A DNA stretch of 64,000 nt from Tulasnella sp. 424 (GCA_019633425.1 WSUB01000004.1:186001-250000), one strand, 5' to 3'. Numbered from the stretch's first letter, positions 1 to 11,497 are shown. The notes: generated by a model from the sequence alone, not told the origin. Translations and numbers: made by a program.

Positions 1-581
1 GATGACTAGACCTGTACACGCTCGCGTGGCTCCGGATGCACAAAGTTTAGCTAAGCTAGAAACGGACCAGTATCCTGTCCTGTATGGCTCGAAAAGGAGC
101 GATGGAGAGTTGTACGTTCAGGGGTGCTCAACTCCGACGGCCTCGTCATGGGAGGCCGAACTCCCAAAGCCCAAAGATCTCATGCAGCACCATTGAACAG
201 ACCAATAAAACTATTGCCATCGAGAGTCCCAGGGAAGTGAGTTTATCCGTCGACGTCGAATACAAGAGATGGTGCTGGAACCGGGGAGAATTTCCATTAA
301 GCGAAAGCTGCCCGTTTGCTGGTTCCGCAGAAGGTCGGTCCCGATGCAAGATGAAACCCAGACGTTCCATTTTGAATCATGATTCAATGTTGTACTTCGT
401 TTATTGCAAGCCGTGTTACAAGAGTTTGGATTGGGAGTCGATCGCGGTTGGCTGCAGGGCAGGCGGGAAGGGCGGAATCAAGAAGCTAATGCACCGACTC
501 TCCCTATGATACCGCTTCCAGGAACCCCGAAACTCCGCCCTCGTGAGCTGCACGTGCTGATGAGTGTTGTTTTCAAGGATA
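1..581. repeat. Direct repeat copy 1, cut by the window edge
   Basis: This stretch matches 6100-6681 almost base for base in the same orientation, with scattered substitutions and a few small indels. The match begins at the first base of the window, so the repeat probably extends further left. It stops sharply near the shared TTTTCAAGGAT. Open frames exist on both strands in both copies, but none looks like a known protein, so I treat it as a non-coding or relic repeat. It lies upstream of zinc-finger gene A1, as its partner lies upstream of A3, which suggests that gene-plus-flank blocks were duplicated. Confidence 0.85.
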
Positions 582-1707
582 TGTCGTCACGCAAGCACCG
601 GCCGACTCCCGCCCGTTTTGCCCCGAGAGCCGCATGGAACGTGATGAGAACGTCAAGGGCACTTACATACCGTACATGATGACCGTAAGTTCGTGTCCCC
701 TGTCCACTCTCAAAATTTTGAACCGAGTGTCCACCCATTCTCCGGACACGCGAACTTGTCCTCGGGGTCCTGGGGTCTTTTGCAGGGCTTCGGCTCAGCA
801 GAGGACCCTGAGCAACGCTGGGGTGAACTTGGTGTCCAGCCTCTCAGCCCGCGAACATGTCCCGAGGCGGTTTGTCTCAGGGTCTTGGACCAGATACTCT
901 CACGTGACGAACTTACGGTCATTACAGTACAGTATTGCAAGGAGGCGTTCGGTGGGGCGTCCGCCAGTGCACCGGCAAATTTGCATCACCATCTCATTCG
1001 GCTCAGTTGGAGGACTCGCGTTAATATTGCTAGATCACGAAGCCTCACATTTGTCCAAGCATACCGTGTCCCTGGTACTTGGAAGGGAGTATTATTATCG
1101 AATAACGGTCGCCTGATCGATGGCTATGACGCAGCTCGGACGTTCGAAATATGGAAGCACGACCTCAATCAGTGGGAAGCCACCTTCGCTGCACCACCCA
1201 GCCTCCCGAGCACGCGCCAGAAAACGGTGCAACGATGAAATTTGCTGACCTGAGCTATGGAATTTTTTTATGGGGTTTTTTCGCGCGTCACCTTGATCGG
1301 GAAGGTTCATAGCTACTCTTGGGCCGACGAATGGTGAAGCCTATTCCCAGTGAACTGCCGCTAATGGAGCGCAGGTGGCACGAGTTCTGTTCGCTCGATG
1401 CTCGGCAAGGATTGCTATGAAGCGTCCTCTATCGACTACCCTTCCCATTTCGGAAGCCTCGGTGACCTCGATTCTCCGAAGGCTGGCGTCCTCTTTCCGT
1501 CGTCCTCATGTTCCTACGGTGCTTGACCACCCCTTGCACCTGTTACATTCAGTATATAGACCTAATTCAGTGACGATGGGACCAGGCCAGCTGTAGTCAC
1601 ATCCAGATCAGTACCCTCTCTCGTCCGGTACGTATAACCTTGCTATATCAAATCTATACCCATATGCCTTATTCTCTCTTTGATGAAGCCCGTACACTCT
1701 CTTATCC
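582..1707. other. Intergenic region upstream of A1, no recognised gene
   Basis: The longest open frame (693-1238, plus, 181 residues) has no motif I recognise and a composition like its shadows, so I do not call it a gene. The last 200 bases are pyrimidine-rich, as in many basidiomycete promoters, and probably contain the promoter and 5' leader of A1. Confidence 0.4.
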
Positions 1708-2424
1708 ATGTCCAACCCGAATCCAAGCCCGACTGATAACAACCCTCCAGAGGCTCCTCCCCCATCGGCGGATCCCCCAGCGTCCGGAGGTCCAGCAACC
1801 AATCCCCCGCTTGAGCAACATCAGAGATCGGCGATAATGCCTGATATATCCCGGCTCTGGGTTCCTTTCGAGGGCGAACCTACCGCAGATCCTTCTCCGA
1901 GTGCCAATCCAACCGAGGTCAGCGCGGCTCCCTCCCAACCCCCAACGACGTCCCCCTCCAACGCCCCAGCTGGACCATCAGGTAGAGCGACCGGCTCGCT
2001 GCAACCTCCTCCCGCTTCATCACAAGGAACATCTGCGTTCTTGCCTTATGAGCGACCCCCTCGCGCGCGGGCTCTGAACATAGTCCCGGGTGAAATCACT
2101 TTCCAACTGTCAGTACCCCGGCAATCGACATCCGCCGCAGTCGCATCCACATCTTCCGCACCCGCCCCTCCATCTCAAGACGCGTTTATGACCACGTTCA
2201 AGAGTACTTTTCAACCTTGGGAGACGGGGTGCAAGTGCAGCAACCCAACAACGAAACCCGCACGGCACTGGAAGCACAGCTGCCCCTACAACGACGAAAT
2301 CGAAGATTTGGAGTGCGAGGTTTGTGGACAGACGGTTGGTCGACCTGACAATTTGGCGAGACACCGGTCCGAGGCCTGTCCGGGAAGGCGTGGTAGTGGC
2401 GACGAGGAAGGGGAGGAGGAATAG
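1708..2424 (+). CDS. Zinc-finger protein A1 (CCHC module plus C2HC finger)
   Basis: A single exon of 238 residues. Residues 1-165 are Pro/Ser/Ala-rich and probably disordered, with a short island near residue 48 reading LWVPFEGE, related to the LWxPFD motif of A5-A8. The C-terminus holds the family module: CKC, nine residues, HW, then Cys and PYN, followed by a second finger CEVC with a final H-x4-C instead of H-x(3-5)-H. An acidic tail of Gly/Glu ends the protein. The start is the first ATG of this frame, after a pyrimidine-rich leader. Zinc binding and nuclear DNA binding are inferred from ligand spacing only. I do not know a characterised homologue. Confidence 0.8.
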   Translation: MSNPNPSPTDNNPPEAPPPSADPPASGGPATNPPLEQHQRSAIMPDISRLWVPFEGEPTADPSPSANPTEVSAAPSQPPTTSPSNAPAGPSGRATGSLQPPPASSQGTSAFLPYERPPRARALNIVPGEITFQLSVPRQSTSAAVASTSSAPAPPSQDAFMTTFKSTFQPWETGCKCSNPTTKPARHWKHSCPYNDEIEDLECEVCGQTVGRPDNLARHRSEACPGRRGSGDEEGEEE

Positions 2425-4570
2425 TCTCAAGTGTCGGGGTAGAGTAGTCAGTTTAGATTGTTGATGACCGGTCCTGGTCGACAGATCTGGAGTCCATGAG
2501 TTTCTTTTTCCCTGTCCAATCCCTTTGTGACCGTTAGATAGCCCTGGTCCCGGGGGAATGGATTATTTTGTGTGAGACGAATGAAAACCAACCAGCCCAT
2601 TTATAGTTGTTGCGGAAGGGCCGTAAATTTCCAAATCGAGACTGCAATTTGTCCAAGAAGAACTCCCCACGGCTCCTGGAACGCGCACCACTGCGACCAA
2701 CATGCGGACTTCGACATCTCAAAGCACTTGCTACTCCATGCATTGGCCAATCAATTTCAAGTACGCACCAGAGAAAGGATGTCCAGTCACGTCTACCTCT
2801 GGCGCGAAAACCGGCCTTCATGAAGGTGCCCCTGAACAACCAATCCCATCAAAGCATTCATTAAGTGGCGTCGAGCTTCCATTATTAGCCATCCTTGCAT
2901 GACAATGCAGGCGTTTTGCTCCGGGAAGGGGTGACTAGTCTAATTACACATTGCGAATCGCTCGGGGAACGACCAGGACTCCTGCCGAGTCGAGCGCTTC
3001 GAACTGATTTTCGTTCCTCTTGAGCATCAAGCTTCTTGTTTACTCGACCCCTCTACACGTCTCCCGCACGTCGAGCCATGTGGCGCATGCCAGGTCTAAT
3101 GCCTCTCCGCAGCGAAGTCCAACTTTCTCGTCCAGGTCGCCGATACCTTGGGGCTTCCTTTGTGCTTGCCAGAAGAGCGGACAAGATCTTGCTACCAAAG
3201 CATTACTCAGCCGCTTATACTTGGAAAGGCGTGGTGTTCTGGTATCAAAATGTCGCTAGGTCCATCGCGCTGACACCGACCGGAAGTCGCCTTCGTCCTC
3301 ATTGCAGACCGCCGGAGACTCTCAAGATGAAGACCCCTAGTCTCCTACTGGTTGTGGTACCCCCCGTAATGATTGAGCTCAGTTGTTCTGGTCTCCCAAG
3401 GAAGTTCCCGCTGGCCTGCCATTGGACGCTGCCACTCGGCTACAAAACAAGAAACAGATTTCACTATTGTGCAATCTGACCAGCTTGTACAAGTGCGACA
3501 AAAACACTTTCCATGGAACTTTGCCCAAGGGAACGGCCTTTGAGAGGGAAGAAGCTAAGCGTGCGGTAGCTTATAACCCGCAGTCGGCCCCTAATCCTCT
3601 TGTTCTTCGTCGGTGCTCCACGTTGTTCTTCCTTCCCTATCATTCGGAAAGTGGATATATGTTCACCGTAGTACCAGATTCCATCACTGTATACTCAAGC
3701 ATATCGAAGGCATAATAAGAGCGGGGCTTACAGCTTGGGCTCTATTTCCGCTATGTCCGGACCGCGGGACTCCACCGATTTCCAACGCCTGGGTTGTAAT
3801 TGGAACTTTCCAACGAGCTACATGTGCCGCAGCCATCTTGAGTCCTCCAAACTACATGTCATCCCGCTCTTTCGGACTCACCTCACAGCTCTCTCAATAG
3901 GAACGTGGACCACGTAATTTCGGCTGCGACTCCTCTGACTCTTTAAAATGGAGACCTTCTAAAGACGGGACCGTGAACAAATGTTCTCCCTTCAGCTCCC
4001 CTCATAAAGACCAGCACGTCGAGTCCTCCTGCGCGTCCTCCATCACAAAGTCCAGTCCTAGTTCCAACATGGGTTGCTTCTGCCTCCACCACTCATTTAA
4101 ATGGGAGTCTCCTTGACCCGTCCACTCGTTTTAACCACATCCCCCTCAGCGCGCCCTCACACCACCTGCTAAACATATCCCGCCGCTACTTGACACGCCT
4201 CGTATCGCAACCCACCAGCTCTACTAGTATTACCTATCACCCAAACCTGCACTCAGTCCGTCCGCTTTGCGCGATTCTGGCTTCCCCTCGCAACGCAACT
4301 TGTCCGCCCCTTCGGAGGTGCCCTTCGACGACTCCCAGCCTGTCAGCTCCCAGAAACCCGACTTGGTTTCTTTTTCCTTCGGTCTCGCCCCACACCCAAC
4401 CCGCATTTGTAAGCTCGCCTGAAATTAGGACCCAAGGGTTACAGCCTCGTTACACCACACCGCTCTCATCGTTGCTATTTGCAGCTATCCTCGCTATTCT
4501 GCGAATATCACGATATCCGACGTGCCCTCACCAGGCAGGACCTTTCGGTCTTAATTTCAGGCGAGCTTAC
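2425..4570. other. Intergenic region, no recognised gene
   Basis: Short open frames on both strands (for example 3036-3479 and 3383-3715, plus) show no domain and no conservation with other parts of the window. From about 4070 to 4570 the plus strand is strongly C/T-rich and open (a frame from 4190). This is more likely promoter and leader of A2 than coding, although an N-terminal extension of A2 cannot be excluded. Confidence 0.4.
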
Positions 4571-5909
4571 ATGTACGGGACAAATGTTCCGAAACCCCAA
4601 ACCGGGCAGTTCGGCGTCCACTACCCGCTGAACAGCGCTAACCGAAATGAAGGAATCGAAGACGGCGGTTTCTACGCAAATCAGGTTTCCTTTACTGGAC
4701 TACCTGTCACCGATCCACCGCTGCTGATTGGTAATGTCGGCGGGGTCGGTGCCTCCGGAGGACCCACCACGGATCCCACTCTACCCCCTAATACCGGCTG
4801 GAACCCTAACCCCCACGCTCAATATCCCATTCCAAACATACATAATCTTCATCGAGCACCACCAAATGGTGGTGAATTCATCGCGCCGGCACTTTTGCCC
4901 TTGGCGGACCACATTCCTTACTCTCAACAACCCTCGCCTCGACTACCACATACATCAAGTAATTACCTTCATACACCTTCCTTTCAAACTTTAAATGACA
5001 CTTCATTTTCATTCGATTCCACTGGATTGGCAAGGCAACCGCAAGACGGACCTCCACTGAGAGTGGAGGACTGGGACGTGTTCCAGAACACCGGCCTGGT
5101 GCCGAGACAAGTAAATATCATGGGAGAAAGGTATGTAGCATTCATGCGAATACGAGAGAGTTTCCCTGACGTTCGCCTCATGTTTTGCTAGAATCATATG
5201 CTCTCCGGAGACCACCATCCACGCTGGCTCGGTCATATCTCCCCGATCTGAGACTCGACCCGGAGCAGAGAACAGGCAACTAGCTCTCCACGGCTTTGTA
5301 CCGCCAAATCCTGGTGATAAAGTCGCGGTCTCGTTTACGAGACTTTATCCGGCTACAACGCTTCGTATCGCTTCCACGAGCCAACGAGGTATGCCCCGTT
5401 CTCCGCGAACTCGAATACATCGTACTAAATTCCCCTTGCCGTACCCTACAGTGCTATCTCCCACTTCTACCCATACCGATAGCCAGAGTACACTCAACGA
5501 GAACGGGGTCGCGGGCACTCCCTATTATAACCAATTCAATCGGGATCAGACCGCCAGCGAACTCGGCTCGATTGACCACACCAACGTGCCATCGGGACAC
5601 TCGCCGGAGATGACGAACCATGACAGGAGAGGCAGCTCCAGTTCTGTAGGGCTACAAGTATCATCTCAGCCAAGTAACCGAGACGACGAGATCAGACAAG
5701 CGCTGGACGACTTGAGAAGCTGTTGTCGGTGCGATGACCGTACAGAGAAGCCCCTTCGACACTGGGAATACCACTGCCCATCCAACCCCAACAAGCAACC
5801 GCCCCTTCGTTGCGACCTACCCGGCTGCAAAAATCGCGCTGGCTTCCTGAACAAATCCAATTTGGAGCGCCATCAGAAAACAGCGTCTTATCACAAGGGC
5901 AAGGAATGA
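4571..5909 (+). CDS. Zinc-finger protein A2, three exons
   Basis: Proposed exons are 4571-5130, 5192-5388 and 5452-5909. The first intron (5131-5191) starts GTATGT and ends TGCTAG and joins the frames in phase 2. The second (5389-5451) starts GTATGC and ends CTACAG with a CTAAAT branch-like site; it is 63 bases long, so its retention would keep the frame. The N-terminus is Asn/Pro/Tyr-rich. It carries a conserved island, EDWDVFQNTGLVPR, matching EEAWRRFLETGFIPN of A3. The C-terminus has the family module CRC-x9-HW-x3-C, SNPNK, and then a finger with C-x4-C and H-x-H type ends, closest to A3. An upstream in-frame start at 4190 is possible. Function is unknown; a nuclear DNA-binding role is inferred. 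Confidence 0.75.
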
Positions 5910-6099
5910 ATTGGAGGGCTCTCCGTCCGGTTCGAATCCTTTCACTGCTCCGTCCTGTTCTCTGTATCTAGCCATACTCCCTCCATCTTCTAAATGTAGT
6001 TGTGTCCGTCAATAATGAAAGACTCCTAATGCCGTTTCGAGCCATCGCATTCCCCGCGACGGCGGGCTGTGCCATTGAAGCGGACCGCCAGTGCGCCAC
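5910..6099. other. Intergenic spacer after A2
   Basis: A 190-base spacer holding the presumed 3' end of A2. No gene is visible. Confidence 0.4.
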
Positions 6100-6681
6100 G
6101 ATGACTAGACCTGTACACGCTAGCGTGGCTCCGGATACACAAAGTTTAGCTAGGCTAGAAGCAGACCAGTTCTTGTCCTGTATGCTCGAAAAGGAGCGAT
6201 GGAGAGTTGTACGTTCAGGGGTGCTCAACTCCGACGGCCTCGTCATGGGAGGCCGAACTCCTAAAGCCTAAACACCTCATGCAGCACCATTGAAGAGAGT
6301 GATAATACTATTGCCATCGAGAGTCCCAGGGAAGTGAGTTTATCCGTCGACATCGAATGCAAGAGATGGTGCTGGAACCGTGGAGAATTTCCATTAAGCG
6401 AAAACTGGCCGTTTGCTGGTTCCGCAGAAGGTCGGTCCCGATGCAAAGATGAAATCCAGACGCTCCATTTTGAATCATGATTCAATGTTGTACTTCGTTT
6501 ATTGCAAGCCGTGTTACAAGAGTTTGGATTGGGAGTCGATCGCGGTTGGCTGCAAGGCAGGCGGGAAAATGCGGAATCAAGAAGCTAACGCACCGACTAT
6601 CCCTATGATACCGCTTCCAGGAGCCCCGAAACTCCGCCCTCGTGAGCTGCACGTGCTGAAGAGTGTTGTTTTCAAGGATGT
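6100..6681. repeat. Direct repeat copy 2
   Basis: This is the second copy of the sequence at 1-581, in the same orientation. The sequence to the left (6000-6099) is not in the window for copy 1, so the left border of the repeat is unknown. The right border agrees in both copies. It lies about 0.75 kb upstream of zinc-finger gene A3. Confidence 0.85.
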
Positions 6682-7423
6682 GGCATAAGAGGCATTTGAG
6701 GCGTGGGTTCACTGCCTCCTCTTAGACCTCTCCGACAAACTAGGTCAAACAAACTGCTCTGAATCTCGACTTTTAGATCTGACGGCGTCTTCCTCCAACC
6801 TGTGACTCGAGTTCTTTTAGTTCTCCGATCTACTGTTGCTTTCGATCCGTTACACAAGCCCTCCGGTACGATCAAACGGGCGGTGCCGTTTTCCTCGATG
6901 GGAAATGAGTCGTTGGAAGTCCGTTCTGGCTCTTCATTGGCAATAAACTCCCGCAGGTATCAATTCGGCAGCTCGAAACGCGTAATGAAAGGCGCTGTGA
7001 GGTCCCTTCGGAATGTTTGACGAAAGCAGGTACGAACGATCCCTTTCGAATCAAGCGCACTGGGGCCTATTTAAATCTGGGTGCCTCCAGGAATGGATAC
7101 ATCCCACCACGTTTTAGTTTCTTCTCTCTCGTCTCGTTCAGCCTCAGCTTAACTCGAAGAATTCTCTTCTCCGTTGCACTCGCAGCTGACCGCATCAAGC
7201 AACCTCATCGACCAGCCCCATCGAAGCAGTTCTCTTCACAGCATCGACTCTAATCAGTCTCTCGGTCAAGCCCAGCTAATTTCCTGCCAAATAGTGAGGC
7301 TAGCGCGTGTTTATACGAGGAATACGGTCTTAACCTCTGTGCTCTACGTATAGGCACTCTAGCAACTCCCTTTCGAACAACCCACACCGTTTAACAGCCA
7401 CCGAAGACTCTCCTCATTCCATA
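6682..7423. other. Upstream region of A3, promoter-like
   Basis: No convincing gene is seen. The segment 7060-7420 is pyrimidine-rich with a TATTTAAAT near 7068 and leads directly into the A3 start, so it is probably its promoter and 5' leader. Confidence 0.4.
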
Positions 7424-8131
7424 ATGTGGCCTCGTTCAAGTGCTTCAGGAAGCCAGCCATCATCGTCTCGCGCTTCGCGGTCATCCGCTGCTCAAAGCTC
7501 TGCGTCGTCCTCCTCGTCTTATGTATCCTCTGCCGGACCTCAAGCCCCATATTACGCGGCACCTCCGCCTTTGACGGCCCCACAGTCCAACTACTATGTC
7601 GCTGTCCCCGCCGCATCTCAGCCACTCTATCCAGTGGCTGGCACTGATCCTCGGTTAGGTGCTGGTCCAGGTCAATATCCTCCCAACATGATGCAACAGT
7701 ACGCAAACGCTCAAGGTCATCCTTCCGCTCCAGGCCCAATAAGCGAGGAAGCCTGGCGACGATTCCTCGAGACCGGTTTCATTCCCAACCCCACGTACCA
7801 GCAGGTTACGCCTGCCCCACTGGCTCCCTCGTCGAGTGGAAGACCCTCCTCCTCCCGATCGTCCGCCACTATCGCTCAGGCTAGCTATGTCCCATCCTCT
7901 AGCCAGAGCGGAACGCGGCGGGGATCGGAACTCGACGACCTTTGGGAAGAAATGAACCGTTACTGCCGCTGTCCGGATCGCACTCAGAAGCCACTCCGAC
8001 ACTGGGAGACCGTCTGTCCCTACAATCCCAACAAGCAGACGTACTATTGTGATCTTCCCGGATGCACGAACCGGCAGGGATTCAAGACCAAGTGGAGTTT
8101 AGAGCGTCACCAGAAGACTGTCCTTCACTAG
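7424..8131 (+). CDS. Zinc-finger protein A3 (CCHC module plus C2H2 finger)
   Basis: One exon of 235 residues. The first 100 residues are Ser/Ala/Pro/Tyr-rich. Around residue 107 is the island EEAWRRFLETGFIPN, shared with A2. The C-terminal 65 residues contain CRC, nine residues, HW, Cys, PYNPNK, then a finger with C-x4-C (CDLPGC) and a distal H-x4-H ending five residues from the stop. A2 and A3 form a subgroup by this C-x4-C finger. The start ATG follows a C/T-rich leader and is the first in frame. The cellular role is unknown; a nucleic-acid-binding nuclear protein is inferred. Confidence 0.8.
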   Translation: MWPRSSASGSQPSSSRASRSSAAQSSASSSSSYVSSAGPQAPYYAAPPPLTAPQSNYYVAVPAASQPLYPVAGTDPRLGAGPGQYPPNMMQQYANAQGHPSAPGPISEEAWRRFLETGFIPNPTYQQVTPAPLAPSSSGRPSSSRSSATIAQASYVPSSSQSGTRRGSELDDLWEEMNRYCRCPDRTQKPLRHWETVCPYNPNKQTYYCDLPGCTNRQGFKTKWSLERHQKTVLH

Positions 8132-10795
8132 CTCCGCATTTCGCTTGGCCAACGGGTTGCCCTCCTCCCCCTTTTCTTCTCTTTTGTATCGATATTTTCG
8201 TTCTATTGCCCTGTTTATGACTCCTATGATGCCGTCCCCATGCCCTCCCTGCATTCATGTCGTCATTTCGTTCTTCTTCCCTCCGCCACTCCTTCATCTC
8301 TTTCTCCTGATTTTTCCGTTGGTATATATTATTCTCAACCTGTAAATAGACCCCGACTTTCCGTTGGGCAAGTCGGGTGTAGTTGTCGCAGCTACTTTCA
8401 GTTTGATATGCATTCTATGTCTCCCCCCCCCCTCTTGAATGCGAGTGTTTTTCGCCTAATAAGTCTGTGCACGCGTTTAAAATAAACCCGAGAGAAGGGA
8501 GCTAATGCAGATCCATTAGCTGTGCCCTTTGTTTTGCTAGTGCGTCCGTTCTACGCTCGGAGTCCAGAAGGTCGAGGGAATAGCGCGCCGGCGGGTCGAG
8601 GGACCATAGGCTGAAGCATAGCTCTTTAGAAGCTTATATAACCGAAGTAGGTGCCTCCTCCTCCCTTTAATCGAAAGCATCGGGAGGCCCAGGCTTGTCG
8701 AGGGCCCACTCCATGGCATAAGAGTCACCAATGAACCCTTTGTAAAATGCAAATATCGCAGCAAACAGTGATTCGGGGGTTAGCTGGCAAGTATTGCTCT
8801 GGTCGGGAAAGTTCTAAGGCCCCGTTTTCGGGCTGTGGTCGAAATAGGGCAGCGTGCGGCGGTGAAAGGCTGAAGAAAAGCGGCATTGTGACAGCATCGA
8901 GGAATCCCGACGGACCTCGGGGATGTCCCAGTTCGGAACTTTTCCCCGCTTCACGGATTTAGCTCGGTCTTTATGCAGACTTCGCCGACCAGGTCCGTTC
9001 GGTTCGGCAGGCGGCAAGCCTCGCTGACGTAGACATCGCTGACCTTGAGCGCCAAGTTTTGTTCTCCTTTGGAATATTTGATTGAAGCCTCGGATGGCGT
9101 TTCACGGGGCTCCGGAGGGAGCAATCAAGCCTCTGACCGGTGCATTGCTGCTCCTGAGACGATCGTTTTCTGTTTGGAAGGCAAAAGCTAACCCGAGGCG
9201 CCTGACTGCGCCAAAGGCGAATCAGAATCTCCGCTTGGCGTTGATTATTAGCAGGACTCCGATGACATCTTCTGACCGTGCCGAGCGGGGCCCATGATCT
9301 TCCGATGCCTGGTCCGCGCAGAAACTAATGCATATTCGACGCAGAAAAACTGATTCGGAGTCGACCTGACGTTCTCTTGACATTCCGCGAGCCAAATAAT
9401 ACCAAAAAAGCAAAAGCTAGGGCTTGGGCCATTCCTTTGTGTAGTTACAGGGTTTGGTCGATGTGACGAGGCCGCTCTAACCGTGAGAGGTAGACATCAC
9501 CAACCCTCGGCAAAGTTGACGTCCAAACGGGAAAGTTCATCCAAACCTGAAATTCTTGAGCGAGGCTGGGTGAACGAAGTCAACGACGACGAATGTGAAG
9601 AAATGTGATATAAGTTAGCCCTTTCTTTTATGGTTTCTACGATTTGAAAGGCGACGCGCTCTAACGAAGCGTCGACCAAGCTTTTTTAGGAACGAGGCTA
9701 TGCCGATTACCGTCGCAAGATCCCCCTCGGAAACGTTAGCCATGTTACATAACGCCATCATTAATACTACAAGTGCAGGGGCTTTCGCCGTTGCCACTCG
9801 ACGCGACATCAGGTGGGGCGTTCGAACGACGTTAAACGGGTCAAGGTCCTGAGCGAACAAAGGGGTCTCCGAGTAACACCGTTATTCACCGAAGGGGTAA
9901 ACCCTAGTGCGCCCCTGAACAGTTACTTCATTACCATGAATCTTGACAGTGTATCTAGGGAGCAGCTTACTACAAGGAAACTGGGAAAAGATCGTTCCCA
10001 TGCTGAGGCGGTGGGTCGATCTCGGGAGCCTACCTCCCGCGTTTGAGACGCGGCGTGCTTCCTATGTGTATGCAACCGTCGTCTCGCGTGTGTCTTTCTG
10101 CGCCAAACGTACACGGGGAGTCTCTTTTGCGAATTTTGGAGCAATGCTGTGCGGGATCGTCCATCAAGGTGTATTTTGTTTCAAAAGAAAGGTGAGCTGT
10201 ATAAAAACACTGTCGAAACGAAGTTCGTGTTAGTCCGTGCAACCCAGCGAAACCCCCAGGCGGGGATTCATACTACCTCTTTACACTTCATCAAAGGTTA
10301 GTTAAAAAGGTTCAAAGCTCTGAATTGGATTTTAAGAGACTTACCTTCGCCGCTATCTCTGCTAGATACTCCGCGCGAGCGACACTCGTGACGTCTAGTA
10401 TGGTTTTGTATGCGGCGCGAGGCCTCCCAGCCCGCGCCGCTGCTACCATAAAATGCGAACCTCGGAAGCATCTGAAATATTCATCGAAATGTATGGATTT
10501 CTTAACAGAGATATTCTTGATATGGATTTTATTGACGATGTCTTTTGCGTAGACAACTCGGTTTTTACTCGCACCCTGACGCAATTCAGCAGTGACATCA
10601 ACATACTTGGCTCACCAGAAACTAAGAAGACATCAATTGCAACTGCCTTAAGTTGTTATACCTCTGCCAATATTAGTGGGCAAGTGCAGAGGGATTCCGC
10701 GAAACTTTTCAAACCGACTTTCAATACCAACAGCGATAGCAACACCAACAACAGCACCAACATCAACACCAGCACCAGCACCAACAACACAAGCA
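8132..10795. other. 2.7 kb without a supported gene
   Basis: The 3' flank of A3 (8132-8480) is T-rich with a C homopolymer at about 8423. The rest has only short frames. On the minus strand near 10320-10580 a frame contains a GTAAGT donor-like site after AAYKTILDVTSVARAEYLAE, which could be a single exon of an unrecognised or relic gene. Just before A4 there is an AAC/ACC-rich low-complexity stretch at 10738-10793. Confidence 0.35.
10738..10793 (+). repeat. (AACACC)-like low-complexity repeat
   Basis: Imperfect repeats of AACACC/AGCACC run up to the proposed start codon of A4. They could be 5' leader, or coding if translation of A4 begins at the upstream in-frame ATG at 10676. Confidence 0.7.
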
Positions 10796-11497
10796 ATGTC
10801 CTATCAGCGCTCTACCTACAGCTCCCTGTCAGGTTGGCAAGGGTCCGTTCCATCGAGCTCGACGGCACCTCCACAGCCGACGGGGACTTGGACACCTCCT
10901 CAGACCTGGCAGACCTACGAGAGAAGCGAATGGTTATATTCAACTCAGGACCAGTACCCAACGTCTCCTCTACCCCCACCCCCAGCAATCATGATGGTAC
11001 CGACGGAACTCCCGGTACCCCGAACAGCAACCTACCCACGTTCCCCGATCACTCGGCCAATGCACCCAGCTCCTCCTTCTCCGCCACTCAACATTCCAGA
11101 GTTGAAAGAAGAATGGACTTGGGACCGAAGGAAAAAGCGGCGAGTTCAGGAGACTCCGGTGGGACAGCCCACCGACACGCTCGTAGTGCCCTCTCTAGAC
11201 GTACCAGGTCCGTCGAGAAGTTCGCTGTTCTCTCCGGTGCGCGCGTCGCCAGCGAGTCTCAAACCCCCGGGCAAACCGGGGCGACCAAGGGTTGAGCGCG
11301 AGGCTTGCTGTGATAACCCACCGACGACCCAACACGAGCGACACAGACGAGAACACTGCAAGAACCGACCGGACAAGCTGAAGAATGTTTCGTCTTCTCC
11401 GTGTCCGTGGTGTGGAAAAGCGCTGAGCGAGCGGAAGGACAACAGGAACAGGCACATCTCGGCCTGCCAGAAGAGAAAACATGCGGAGAACCCTTAG
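10796..11497 (+). CDS. Divergent zinc-finger protein A4
   Basis: One exon, 233 residues from the ATG at 10796; an in-frame ATG at 10676 would add 40 Thr/Pro-rich residues. The N-terminal two thirds are Ser/Thr/Pro-rich with a WQTYERSEWLYS island. The C-terminus is a diverged form of the family double module: the CxC pair is CC, HW is HR, and the PYNPN follow-up is missing, but the C...H-x4-C spacing is kept. The second finger reads CPWC, then H-x3-C (C2HC). A basic stretch (RRKKRRVQ, about residue 128) resembles a nuclear localisation signal. It may be a diverging paralogue with changed binding, or decaying. Confidence 0.7.
   Translation: MSYQRSTYSSLSGWQGSVPSSSTAPPQPTGTWTPPQTWQTYERSEWLYSTQDQYPTSPLPPPPAIMMVPTELPVPRTATYPRSPITRPMHPAPPSPPLNIPELKEEWTWDRRKKRRVQETPVGQPTDTLVVPSLDVPGPSRSSLFSPVRASPASLKPPGKPGRPRVEREACCDNPPTTQHERHRREHCKNRPDKLKNVSSSPCPWCGKALSERKDNRNRHISACQKRKHAENP

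Noticed and set aside
84..509. 141-codon frame in direct repeat copy 1
   Set aside because: The frame is not preserved in the second copy at 6100-6681, so it is not supported as coding.
693..1238. 181-codon frame upstream of A1
   Set aside because: It has no motif, no codon pattern distinct from its shadows and no second copy with the frame preserved.
5925..5945. GGTTCGAATCC, resembling a tRNA B box, after A2
   Set aside because: The bases around it cannot form a T arm or an acceptor stem, and no A box lies at the right distance.
10453..11295. 280-codon plus-strand frame overlapping A4
   Set aside because: It reads the A4 gene in another frame, with no motif, while the A4 frame carries the family finger ligands.
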